A stretch of 64,000 bases of DNA from Leishmania mexicana MHOM/GT/2001/U1103 (lineage: Eukaryota > Euglenozoa > Kinetoplastea > Trypanosomatida > Trypanosomatidae). The notes below the pieces were generated by a model, which searched no databases, had not been told where the DNA came from, and saw only the letters and a list, made by a program, of their open reading frames with translations. The DNA lies in the NCBI RefSeq assembly GCF_000234665.1, contig NC_018312.1:442516-506515 (forward strand). Direction: 5' to 3'. The position numbers and the translations under genes were made by a program. Shown piece by piece: positions 32,222-42,800 of this stretch (its first letter is position 1; each line of letters opens with the position of its first letter).

Positions 32222-32321
32222 NNNNNNNNNNNNNNNNNNNNNNNNNNNNNNNNNNNNNNNNNNNNNNNNNNNNNNNNNNNNNNNNNNNNNNNNNNNNNNN
32301 NNNNNNNNNNNNNNNNNNNNN
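32222..32321. other. Assembly gap (100 N)
   Basis: Exactly 100 Ns, the size usually written when the true gap length is unknown. It is flanked by sequence that recurs elsewhere in the window on both sides: left at 34182 and right at 60642. Confidence 0.99.
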
Positions 32322-33118
32322 CTCAGCCGTTTGCCTCATCGTTCGCAACGTTGTGTTTCGTGTGTCCATGTCTGTGTGCTGCTGGTGCTGGTGGTGGCGG
32401 CGTCCAGTTTGGGCACACAGCAAAAACGGGAGAACAGAGGATGACCTACGCAAACGAGGAAGATGCGAACGAGCGAGCAGGCAAACGACAAACGGCAGCA
32501 CGGAGCTCGGCAACCGCGCGTTGCACGTCCGCTGTTTTGATTTCTTTTTTCTGGCCCGATTCGCTCCTGCTCCCAAAATGACAGGGGGGTGGCGGGGGAC
32601 TGGACACACCCCTCAGCGCGCGGCATCCCAGCGTCCCGTACCCACCCACACTCTGTGTGGCTGGGGAGGCTAAGTAAGCCCCCTCATCACTGCCAGATGC
32701 CGAACCGCTTCCGGTGGTGAAATGGTAAGGCGTCTACGACGAAGGGGGCGGGCAGATCAGGGCAATGCATCGCTGCAGATGTTAGCGGCCAGGTCCTGGG
32801 TGGCGTTGCGTCGGAGCGACCTGCGACAGTGATGTTTGCAGCACCCGTATATTGGGCGGAGCGTCAGCGTGACTTGAGCGTATTCCACCCAGCCCTCACT
32901 GCCTACTGGTGAAGGGACCCGGAGCCACCCCGAGGGGGATACACCGGGGGGCGGCTGTGAGGCGACCTGCGAGGCGGGTGGGCGGGCAGCGTTAGAGGCA
33001 GGGGGCCGTGCTTGGATGACTGACTCGGTGCATCGCCGTAACGCGTGCGTGTCCAGGGCCGCTTCGTACCAGGTGAATGGGGCCTCTGACGGACCGTCTA
33101 GCGTGCAGACAGCATGCT
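32322..33118 (+). repeat. SIDER-like retroposon repeat, copy B
   Basis: From the first base after the gap to 33055 this copies 60642-61375 (offset 28320) with only a handful of substitutions. Its lead (from TGCCAGATGCCG at 32691) is of the longer B/D type. From 32863 it also matches copy A, and the similarity with A and C extends past the core through the AGGGCCGCTTCGTA segment to about 33118. There is no coding capacity. Confidence 0.75.
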
Positions 33119-34182
33119 CTGTGTCGGAAAAGGGACACCTTGGAAGGCAAAACAAGAAATGCGGCTTGCTCTTCCCTCTGAAGGATGCAATGGTCTGTGC
33201 TCCGGTTTTCGGCGCTGATGATTCCTGCTCGCGTCGTTGGCTAGCGGGTTTCTTTGTGTGTGGGCGGGGCTGATCCGGTGATGAGGGATACAGAGTTGCA
33301 AGGAGACGGGAGAAGAGGAGAACAGCGGTTTGACGCGGCGGGTTGCACTGTGTAAGGGGACGAGTTAGTCCCTTGGCACATGCGTCGTCTGTCTCTCTTG
33401 CGCTCCAAGGCATGGATGGGATAACCCGCAGTGCAGGGTGATGGTGCTTCCTTGATGTTGGCGGACGGACTCCCTCGTGTCGTGTCTACGGAGGCAGGCT
33501 GCCCCCCCCCCCCCACACACACACCCACACACCCGAATTGTGAGAGGGGATCATAGATGTGAAAAGGCTTCCAAAGCGGACGGAAGTTTTCTGGCGAGAA
33601 AGGTGTCGGCTGTGCCAACTGTTTTTAGCCTCTTGCCGTTTCTCTTTACCGGGGACCTTTTTTGTCTATGCTGACGCCTCCCTTGTGGAAGCCTATATAT
33701 GTCTCTGCGCCCCGCTGCACTCTCGCTCCTCGTTGCCCTCCCCGCGCTTCTCCCCCTTTTTCCACTCCTCCATCCCACAAAAAAGGGTGAGGAACAGCGA
33801 ACTTCTCCCCCGTGACGAGGGTTGATCTGCGCCCTTTGCGGGAGACGTGCCTTGCGCTTCCTCCACGAAGACGACTGCGACACCCGACGTCCCGCCCCTT
33901 CCGCTCTGCGACTCACGCCGAGATAAGAGGAGGAGATTAGGTCGATTGGCGTATTGCAGCTGGCTGAGGTGGCAATCAGCGCCGTTGTCCACCTCTCTCC
34001 CTCTCCGTGGTGTATTCTCGTTCGTTCGGTATTCTTTTCTCGTAAAGGGCCCTTTCCTACTCCCTCCACCTTCCCCCAATGGCGGACCGGTGCGACGCCA
34101 GCCCGCTGCCCCTGCGCGCGCTGCTCAGGGCTCACGAGGTGGTTGCGGCAGGGCGTGTGGAAAACGTGCTGCAGATGCCGTC
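32863..34182 (+). repeat. Segmental direct repeat, copy 2
   Basis: Partner of 30902-32221. It includes the C-run/CACACACC stretch at about 33503-33533, a T/C-rich tract at about 33720-33775 that probably serves as the splice region, and the 5' end of the Sec12-like gene. Confidence 0.92.
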
Positions 34183-36205
34183 GCCCATCTACACGGCCAT
34201 TTTCGTGGATGCGCATCACGCACTCATAGGAGCCGGCGGCGGTGGCCGGCGCTTCGGCATGCCGAATATTGCCCTACTGTTGCGGGTGCAGTCGCTGAGC
34301 AGCGCGTCGACGGCGGACCCCATCACGAAGGCACCCGCTACGCCTTCGGCGCCAGCAGCAGCCGCGTCGCCAGTGTGGAGCTTCGCAGCAGCGGTGGATC
34401 TCGGTCCAGACGACATTCCGTGGTGCACGTCATCTTTTCTTCCCTTTGAGGCGAGTGCGCAGGACGGGAAAGCACTCAACGGCGCGTCTACCGAACCAGC
34501 GGCACTGGACTGGTCCGATGCCCAGCGGCGCGTCCTTGACGGCATCGTCGGGTTTGTCGCGCTCAGCACCATGACGTCCCTCTTACTTCTCGGTGTTTTT
34601 CGCGGCCCCGAGCCATCGACCTCGCATGCCACGGAACCCTCTGCAGCCAGCGCACCCGCCAGCACTATCGGAGACGCGGAGTCGCGCCGCTACCTCCGCC
34701 AGCTGGCCCGCATCGAAGTGCCGAGTGACGCAAAGAACCCTGACAAGAAGCCCATCGCGCTAGTCCAAAACCTGGTCCTTGTCTCACACGATGACAATGG
34801 CGTGCTTGCGTTCGCTCTCATTGATCTCGTGCCGGACAGCTTTGAGGATGAAGACTTCGACGCGTACAGGGTCAGATACGCTGACCAGACTGGGAACGGT
34901 GCTTCTGGCGCGGCTCTGCAACGACGCGTTCCGCGCGTGCGAACTGAGGCCGCCCCTGTGGCTTCATGGCAGCTGCCTGCGCGTGTGAATGATTTGAGCG
35001 TGAACCGAGTGTGCATCGTGCAAGCCGACCTGAGCAACGGGGCATCGTCGTCGTCGCCGCGGCCCTGTAAGGCGCACCTGCAGGAGCATCTCGTTGCTGC
35101 CGCCTTATTGCTGAACAAGACGCTGGTGCTGAGCACTGTACGTCTGCGGCGCCGCTACACCCGCTCGCGTAGTCACAAGGCGTCTGCCGTTCAAGAAGAA
35201 GAAACCACCGCTGAAAAGATGCAGACAGAGGCCAAGTGGGGCACTGCGGCGGCTGCCACCATGAGTACCGTGTTGACCTTGACGGAGGATATGCTTCCGC
35301 TACCGTTCAAGCTGCTGACCTCCTCTCTTCGCCTGGTGCGTCTCTTCGGCTGGGGCGACATCGACGCCGCCCAGCAGGCCGATATGCGGCGTCGCCTCAC
35401 GTGGCAGTCTCTGCAAGCAGGGGGTGCGCCGACGCACGGCCCGCTGTGCGGCATCATGGTGGCGGCCTACAACTCCGTGGGGAACGAGTCGTACGTAATT
35501 CACGGCGCGGTAGAGGTGACGCCACTAACGTCGTCTGTCCCATCCTCCTCTACATCGGATAGTATCGTGCCTCTGGGTTTGAAGGTGCAGTGGACGCGGA
35601 AAGACCCAGCCCCGGTGCTGAGTGACGCCATCACGTCGCTGGCTGTTTACACGGACGGGCCCCCGGGAGAGTATGACGCCCGGGTTTCAGCAAACCCTCT
35701 CGGCGCTGCTGTCCCCACGCACTGGATTGCTGGCACGGTCGAGGGTTGGGTAGCATCTCTGCGTCTGAGCCACGACCCCGCGCAGCGGCCTGTGTGGCAA
35801 ACGGATCGAATTCGCCCTTCATCAAACAAGTCTGTGGCGCAGCGCTACCCCGCACTGCACAGGGAGCCTGTCTCATGCGTGGCCGTCTCCTCTGAGAACG
35901 ACGTGGTGAGTGCTGACATTGCCCAAAATGTTGCGCTGACAACGCTGCCGTACGCCGTGCCGCGTGTACCTTCCTCGGCGACGACATCGCCATTGTCGAA
36001 AACACTGAGCCGCGATGTTGTTGTGCAGCCCCGCTCCGCATCTTCCTCCCCCCTGTTCCCTCCAGCAGGAGCGGTGAGTGGTGGGCTTTTGGGAATCCTT
36101 ACGGACAATCTCACCAACGCTCTGCCGTCGCTGCGTGTTACCTGGTACCTGCTCATTCCGCTAGTTCTGCTGTTCACCGGCATGATCGTTAGCAGGAGAC
36201 CGTGA
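34079..36205 (+). CDS. Sec12/PREB-like protein, putative Sar1 exchange factor
   Basis: The predicted protein has 708 aa. Sec12/PREB is an ER membrane protein with a seven-bladed propeller facing the cytosol that loads GTP on Sar1 to start COPII budding. Residues about 35-70 match its signature: SPIYTAIFVDAHHALIGAGG followed by GGRRFGMPN, i.e. the first blade and the Gly-rich, Asn-containing K-loop that binds potassium and Sar1 in yeast Sec12. Around residues 515-630 there are two blade-like stretches (ITSLAVYTDGP, THWIAGTVEGWVASLRLS, PVSCVAVSSENDVVSAD) in the order seen in PREB. One hydrophobic helix near 688-703 is followed by RRP, giving a tail-anchored layout. A second hydrophobic stretch at about 160-172 is probably a buried strand. 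It is longer than yeast/animal proteins owing to Ser/Ala-rich inserts. The assignment is an inference by motif. Confidence 0.7.
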   Translation: MADRCDASPLPLRALLRAHEVVAAGRVENVLQMPSPIYTAIFVDAHHALIGAGGGGRRFGMPNIALLLRVQSLSSASTADPITKAPATPSAPAAAASPVWSFAAAVDLGPDDIPWCTSSFLPFEASAQDGKALNGASTEPAALDWSDAQRRVLDGIVGFVALSTMTSLLLLGVFRGPEPSTSHATEPSAASAPASTIGDAESRRYLRQLARIEVPSDAKNPDKKPIALVQNLVLVSHDDNGVLAFALIDLVPDSFEDEDFDAYRVRYADQTGNGASGAALQRRVPRVRTEAAPVASWQLPARVNDLSVNRVCIVQADLSNGASSSSPRPCKAHLQEHLVAAALLLNKTLVLSTVRLRRRYTRSRSHKASAVQEEETTAEKMQTEAKWGTAAAATMSTVLTLTEDMLPLPFKLLTSSLRLVRLFGWGDIDAAQQADMRRRLTWQSLQAGGAPTHGPLCGIMVAAYNSVGNESYVIHGAVEVTPLTSSVPSSSTSDSIVPLGLKVQWTRKDPAPVLSDAITSLAVYTDGPPGEYDARVSANPLGAAVPTHWIAGTVEGWVASLRLSHDPAQRPVWQTDRIRPSSNKSVAQRYPALHREPVSCVAVSSENDVVSADIAQNVALTTLPYAVPRVPSSATTSPLSKTLSRDVVVQPRSASSSPLFPPAGAVSGGLLGILTDNLTNALPSLRVTWYLLIPLVLLFTGMIVSRRP

Positions 36206-37236
36206 GCTGTATGCATGCACTTGTCCGCCCTTTGTGACCTATGTGCGGCTTTTTGTGTGTTTCTTTTTCAGGTACGCGTGCACCTGTGTGCGACTCGCTG
36301 TGGTGCTCCATTCACGAGGGTCGTCAAGCAGACGAAGACAGACAAATCCGAGCGAACAAAAGAAGAGGCGGCTCAGCCATCCCGTGACGTCAAGAAGTAA
36401 CCCTATCCTGGAAGCAGCGCTAACGCGACGTGGTAGATGGATGAGAAGGTGAGGGAGGCACATACATGTGCGAGGTGTGCCTGCCGCCGTCCTCTGTCTT
36501 TAACGCCCTGCCTCCAAGCCCATGGTACGCGAGCTATGCAAGCGTCCCTCTCCCCTTCACTCCCGCACCCTCCTCCCACGCCGCCTTTGCTCCTCTCGGC
36601 CTTCTTCCCTGACCGCTTATGTGGACTCTCTCTCTCTCGTCGTCCTCCTCCACATTCTTCACCCGCACCACCCAACGGATGCCGTCATGTGCGTGTCTCT
36701 CTCACGCAATCAATGTGCCACCCCCCTCTCTCTCTCCCTCCTTGATACGCGCATATGTGGGGGCGTCTTGGACCCACTCTCACCTCCACTCTACCACACG
36801 TGTGTGCTCACGACACCAACGCGGTGCCACATCTGTCTGCGCTCCTTCTTCCTCTCCTTCTCACCTTGTCTTCTCCGTCTGCCCCGACTGACGTCTGCAC
36901 ATCCACATGCGCGCATGTTGTCCATAGCCTTCGAAGCTCCTCCCGATCTTGGCTCTCTTTCTTTCTTGGTGTGTGCGTGGTGTGTGTGTTTAAACACTCT
37001 CGTTTTCTTTTTTTTTGGTGCTCCCCTCTCCCGAACTCGCCTGCCGTCGCTACGCATCCGATACTTATCACCATTCCATACGCACTCCTACCCTCTCTCT
37101 TCCTACCGACCCTCGTCATTTCTGAGAAAACTACACAGCGACGTAGAACTCTCCCCCCTCTCTCCAGCCCTAGCCCTAGCCCAGGTGTGCCTTGCACACA
37201 CACCTTCCTCCCCTCGGTGATTGAAGCGTGAAGAAA
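36206..37236 (+). other. Intergenic region with splice acceptor for MFS gene
   Basis: Pyrimidine-rich. A good acceptor candidate is the tract at about 37089-37126 (ccctctctcttcctaccgac... ending TTTCTGAG). I see no gene. Confidence 0.5.
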
Positions 37237-39183
37237 ATGGTGTCTCCAGCAGACTACCGGATCAATGAGATCTCTCGCTTTCTCATCCTCGTTGGGGGCG
37301 TCTGCGCCAGCACATGCATGTCCACCTTCTACGGTTTCAACATTATCAGCAAAAACCTTGCGGATATGTTCAACCTGACCGGCGCGGATCTGACCACGAT
37401 TACCACGATAGGTATCGTGATCGGCTTCCTCACGTTTCCGCTTGGTATGCTGCTTGATCACATGGGCCCCATGTGGGTGTGCATGTGCGCCTGTACGCTC
37501 AACGCTCTCGGTGCACTTCTTTACGCCCTCGCCTTCAACGGCAACGTCAAGGGTAGCGTTCCCACGCTCTCCGTCTTCTGCGCCATCATGAACCTCGGCT
37601 GCTCCTCCTTCGATACGGGCTCCCTGATGGCCGTGCTTGGCAGCTTTCCGCTGACGAAGGGCCCTGTTGTGGCCATCATGAAGACCTTCACTGGCCTCGG
37701 TGCGTCCATCCTGGCCCTCATCAACTACAGCTTCTTTCGAAAAAGTGATGCGCACTACATGTTCTTCATGTCAGCGCTTATCGTCTGCGTAGGCACCGTG
37801 GCAGTCGTCTTTATCCGCTTTCCTCCCTACCACATCCTTGATCGCGAGAAAAACCGCGTGCCGGAGAAGATGCAGGTGCGCCGCCGCCTGACGGAGCGCG
37901 CCTACCTGACGCAGTACCCACCGATGACTCGCTTCTACCTTGGTTTTGGCATCATTATTGCGCTTGTCATCTACCTGACAGTGCAGTCCTTCTGTATAGC
38001 CTACGCAGACCCGAGCGACTCGGCGCGCATGGGCAACACGGTCGTGATCATAGTGCTTGTCTTATGCCTGGGCCTCATGGCGGCCCCGCTCCCGTTTCTG
38101 GGCGGGATGGAGAAGGAACCGAGCAAAGACCTCCCCGACTACCCGGAGGACGAGGTGATGAGCTTCGAGAACGAGGATGAGAAGCGTGTGCTGAAGGCCA
38201 CCGTTGAAGAAATGGCCGAGGATAAGAACGCGCTTGGTGAGCTGTACCTGAAGGACGACCGCTATGAGGTGAACAAGAACGGAAAGAAAGCGCCGGACTT
38301 CTCTGATGAGGCACTGGCGCACCGGCAAGTCGACTCAGAGGATGTAGTGATGCTGGAGGACGAGAACAAGGCGCGCATGATGATTTCCGACCAGGATCCG
38401 CAGTATCAGACAACCTTCTGGCAGAGCGTCCAGCGCCCCGACATCTGGCTGTGTTGGTGGAACACGATGGCGACCTGGGGCTGCGGCATGGTCATGGCCT
38501 TCAATTCCGCCCAGATTTACCAGTCACTATCGAATAACAAATACGAGAGGAAGACGAACACGATGTACTCTGCCATCATCAGCGTGGCGAGTGCGCTGGG
38601 GCGTCTGTCCATGGGTATCCTCGAGTTCATGGTAAACCGCCAGCCCTCCGAGACGCGCCCGGTCATCACCATCGTGTATCCGGTGTCCTCCATCTGCATG
38701 GTGGTCGGCCTCATCTTCTTGCTGGCCCTCCCACTAGAGTCGAAGGCCATCGTTATCGGGTTCTTCTTTGATTCCTTCGGCAACGGCTTCAGCTGGGCCT
38801 GCACGGCGCTGACGGTGCGCACGCTGTTCGCCAAGGACATCGGCAAGCACTACAACTTCATGTACGTCGGCGCCTTCATTGCTGTCATTGCTCTGAATCG
38901 CTTTGGCTACGGCGAGAGCTACGATCGTCAGGCAAAGGCGAACCGCGATGCCGACTTGGCTGCGGGCAGGACCCCCATCTACCCCGTCTGCGCCGGCAAG
39001 CCGTGCATCGCCAACGGCATGATTATCTTGTTGTGCGTGAACGCAACGGCGATCGTCGGTAGCACATGGCTCCACCTGCGCTACCGCAGGTTCGTTCTCA
39101 AGCACCGCGCTGAGAATGCGGCGGCACGTGCGGAGAAGTGCAGCCAGATCGCTGAGCCGATTCGCGCCGACGACCTTCAGTAA
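37237..39183 (+). CDS. Nodulin-like MFS transporter (copy 1)
   Basis: The predicted protein has 648 aa from the first in-frame ATG. It has about 12 hydrophobic segments in two groups, with a long charged cytosolic loop (about residues 288-390). The N-half begins RFLILVGGVCASTCMSTFYG and contains GIVIGFLTFPLGMLLDHMGP, the MFS loop 2-3 region as found in plant nodulin-like proteins. The C-half has GCGMVMAFNSAQIYQSL, SALGRLSMGILEF and AKDIGKHYNFMYVGAFIAVI. Trypanosomatid nodulin-like MFS proteins include LIR1, a plasma-membrane transporter linked to iron efflux in Leishmania; this gene may be that or a paralogue, which I cannot decide by eye. Substrate is unknown. A SIDER-like repeat sits in its presumed 3'UTR. 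Confidence 0.88.
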   Translation: MVSPADYRINEISRFLILVGGVCASTCMSTFYGFNIISKNLADMFNLTGADLTTITTIGIVIGFLTFPLGMLLDHMGPMWVCMCACTLNALGALLYALAFNGNVKGSVPTLSVFCAIMNLGCSSFDTGSLMAVLGSFPLTKGPVVAIMKTFTGLGASILALINYSFFRKSDAHYMFFMSALIVCVGTVAVVFIRFPPYHILDREKNRVPEKMQVRRRLTERAYLTQYPPMTRFYLGFGIIIALVIYLTVQSFCIAYADPSDSARMGNTVVIIVLVLCLGLMAAPLPFLGGMEKEPSKDLPDYPEDEVMSFENEDEKRVLKATVEEMAEDKNALGELYLKDDRYEVNKNGKKAPDFSDEALAHRQVDSEDVVMLEDENKARMMISDQDPQYQTTFWQSVQRPDIWLCWWNTMATWGCGMVMAFNSAQIYQSLSNNKYERKTNTMYSAIISVASALGRLSMGILEFMVNRQPSETRPVITIVYPVSSICMVVGLIFLLALPLESKAIVIGFFFDSFGNGFSWACTALTVRTLFAKDIGKHYNFMYVGAFIAVIALNRFGYGESYDRQAKANRDADLAAGRTPIYPVCAGKPCIANGMIILLCVNATAIVGSTWLHLRYRRFVLKHRAENAAARAEKCSQIAEPIRADDLQ

Positions 39184-39487
39184 GCGACTGCCATACTCGA
39201 AGCGTTTGAAAGGAGGAGGCCACCCGAATGCCCCTGTGATTCAGGTCGGCGCCTACCTCGCTCTCCCGCACATCGCATCCCTCAGGTGGATATGGCTTTC
39301 TCCAGCTGCGCAAAAGAGTGCAGCTAAGGGTAACGCTCTTTATCTTCCGTCGCAGCCAGCACTCGGATCACGAGAGTCACCGTAAACTTGCATTCAGGAC
39401 CGCTGCAGCTACTCCGTCTAATGAAGCCAAGCACGCCTCCCTTCCCCGCCACACACACACACATACACACACACACACACCTATCTC

Positions 39488-39845
39488 TGCCGCATGCCGA
39501 ACCGGTTGCGGTGATGAAAGGTTCAAGCACCTGCAGAGACGCTGAGCATGTCTGTACCATCCATATGATATGCAGAGTGTCAGCGTGACTTGAGCGTATT
39601 CCACCCGGCCCTCACTGCCTACTGGTGAAGGGACCCGGAGCCACCCCGAGGGGGATACACCGGGGGGCGGCTGTGAGGCGACCTGCGAGGCGGGTGGGCG
39701 GGCAGCGTTAGAGGCAGGGGGCCGTGCTTGGATGACTGACTCGGTGCATCGCCGTAACGCGTGCGTGTTCAGGGCCGCTTCGTACGAGGCGAATGGGGCC
39801 TCTGACGGACCGTCTAGCGTGCAGACAGCATGCTGTGTGCCGGAT
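39488..39845 (+). repeat. SIDER-like retroposon repeat, copy C
   Basis: Matches copy A from 30811 on (offset 8677) through the 189-bp core at 39579-39767 and on to about 39845, where the two drift apart. It begins about 305 bp after the stop of the MFS gene, right after a (CA)n run at about 39451-39480. Same orientation as all other copies and as the genes. Confidence 0.75.
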
Positions 39846-42800
39846 AGTGGACATGGTGAAGAGGAAAAAGAACGTGCTGAGCAGCCCCTCCGTTTGATCG
39901 CTGTTTTCGGTTTTTGGAGATGGCGGTATCTGCGGCAGTTTTTTTTCGCTCTTTTTTCCCTGTGCCCATTTCTGTCTCCGGCTGCAGCAGAAGACAGAAG
40001 AAGAAGCGGATCCGGGGAGAGAGGGGGGGCATCCCCCCCTTCCCATCCACCTGTAGCGGCACGCAGGATGTCTTGCGTTCCCGGTGCTTGTGTCGAGTTT
40101 TCCTCAAGGATTTTTTGTTTTTTTGTTTGAGGTGACGACGGGATAACTCTCCCTCCCTCCCTCTCTCGCTCCCTCGCTCGTTTCTTTTTTTTCTTCGTCC
40201 TCTTTAACGGATTCGTCTTTGTTCGAACTTTTTTTTGTTGTCCTTTTCATCGTTTCCGTTTTCTTTTTTATTTCTGATCGCGTGTCGTTGTCGGAAAGAC
40301 GCCATCCTTCTTTCTATCCTGCATACACGAGGAAAATAAAACACACACACACACACCGACACACAGATTTAAAAAATGTTAGCTCGAAAGACATTCCCAT
40401 ACATCGACACCTCAGCTTCCCACGTACCCAAGAAGCGGAACGTGGAGGAGTAAGAGCACCATCGATGGATCGTGCATGTACAGATGCGATTCAGGAGTGC
40501 TTTGTGTTTGTTTCCCCCCCCTCCTCCCCCTCCCCCTCGCGCGTGCCTTTCTCATGATTATAATGTTTTGTTTTCGTCTGCGCTCTCCCTATCTCTGTGA
40601 CATCTCTTCTTAAATGTATTTGTATGTGTGTATATATATTCGTATGGGAGCGTTTCTTTTGGTTCTCCATGATCCTCCGACTCTTCTCTTGTGTTGTGGA
40701 CCCCCTCCCCTCTCTCCACACCCTCCTCTCTCTTCTCACGCCCTCTTCTTGGTTCTCTCTGTATGCTCGCTATACAGCCGGCTGGATGTCTGCGTTCCCC
40801 CTCCCTTGTTTCGTAGTGCTCACCGCTCTTGTGTGTATATATATATATTTCGTCTTATGGACGCCTTGAATCTTTCCTTCGCTTTCTCTCTCTGCCCACT
40901 GTGATGAGACTCGGTCACGCATGCGTGTGAGAGTAGGGGAGGGCGGGGAAAGGGAGGAGGCACATGCGCCTCTTCACGACCTGCTCGAAGAGTCGCGCGC
41001 CCACGGCGACGCACATCGAAGGTGGAGGAGGAGATGTGAGGTGAACTGGAAACGACAAGCATGCTGTACGCAGGACGAAAAAAAACAGGAAAGGGAAAGA
41101 CGAAGAAAAAAGGAAGACTCTCTTTGGTTTCTGGCTTGTCACGATAATGAGTGGGCGCGTGCTTGCGCATGTGTATGCTTGCTGCCACTCACACGTTGTG
41201 TCTCGTGGCTGCCAGTGCAAGAAGCATTGGACAACCTATCTCGTAGGAATATACTTTTTTTTGATTTGCCGCGACGACTTACGTTCCATTGTGACGGCGT
41301 GTATACATATTGTTTGACTACAACGACTCATGAGGTAACGCCTCCTTCTTTGTCCCCACCCCCTTTCCTCACTGCCGGACACTTGAACTCATGAACGGAA
41401 AGAAAAAAAAATATGGCGATGGTGTCGATCCCGAAGAGAAGAATATATGCGACGTTTTAGACTGTATTCATGGGGTCGTTCTGGACACCAGGCTCGAAGG
41501 ATTCTCAGCGCGCCCATTCGTTTTCCCTCTTACCCTAGCCTCAACATTTTCGGACCTGCTCTGTTCTCACTTCCGGTGGTGCACGTGTACATGTGGTTTG
41601 CGTTTGTTTCTTTGTGCTGCTGCGTTGCACCTTCGCGTAGTCCGATTTTCTTTCCCTGTTTTCTTTTACACTCCCTTCTCCCTCTTTGCTTGCTCAAAGA
41701 GTGCCTGCCTGCCCACGTGCGTGCGTGCGTGCGTGAGAGAGAGTTTGCTAATCCGTTTCGGCTGTTGTTTGTTTTCTTGTTCTTTCTTCTGTTCTACCTT
41801 CGACTTTCTTTTTTTAAATTATTATTATTTCTTTGCCGAGTGTTGTACATTCCATCGATTTTTTTTGTTTTTTCTTCCGCCTTCAAAGGCCTCGATTTAT
41901 TCCCCCCCACCTCCCTTCCCATCATTGCTTCTCTCTCTCCCCTTTTCTCGCCTGCGGTTGTCCAGGTGTGGCAAAGTAAACGGCCTCTGCTGGATATGCA
42001 CAAAAAAAGGACGGAAAGGAGAAGAGCTTTGCCTTCTTACGCCTGCGGCATCTCGCGCACGCGAAGCCCTTCCTCTTTCCATGTCTGTGTCTCTCCCCCT
42101 TCCCTTTCTGTCGCCGTTTCTTGTCTCTCGTGTAGTGACGTACTCGTCTTCACCGCTTGCGGTGAGCTTGATGGACGTCGTTGTTTTCTCGCTCAGGGAG
42201 AACTCGGATGAGGGCTGTAGGAATGGGACCGCTATCGAAACTGCAGGAGGGAGAGAGGATGAGCGGGCTGTATTTGGCTGGATGCGTGTTTTCCACGTTT
42301 TTTTTGGTGGCTGTATGTCGTGAAGATGAGGGGAGGGGGACGTGTATGTACGTGCGTGCCGTAGCTGTGTCTCGCTGGCGCTCCCTGTTGAAGAAGAGAG
42401 TGTTACCGAGAAACGGCAGGGGAGTCAGGTGCAGCGAAAGAGACGTGAACAGCCAAGTTGACCTCCCTCTCCTGCCTTGAGTAGCACCTCCGTATTTGCC
42501 CGCCTCATGTTAGTGCGGTCGTTATTAGGTATGGTGGCGGAACATGCTTTGTCACAATGCTGTATCCTCACCCCCCCGCATGTACATGCACATACAACAC
42601 CTCTCGGCCTCCAGCGCCACCTTTTTTTGTTCGTCGTTGCTCTCTTTCTCGATTGTGTGTTGGTGCGAGTGTGGTGGTGTGCTCCTGTTCGCCTCTTTTA
42701 TGGGGCGCACTGTCACACGCCAGCCCCTCTCTCTAGCGTTTATACGTTTTTCTTTGTTTTTTTTTACCACCCGTCTTCCTACTGCCATACGTCAGCGAGA

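Noticed and set aside
31886..32581. Frames running through the N-gap
   Set aside because: They are open only because N codons are read as unknown residues; both sides are repeat or 5' flank DNA.
41391..42323. 310-codon ATG-started frame in the long gap between MFS genes
   Set aside because: Its translation is Phe/Leu/Ser/Cys-rich and follows the T/C tracts of the DNA; no domain, no sensible hydrophobic pattern, and overlapping frames are just as open.
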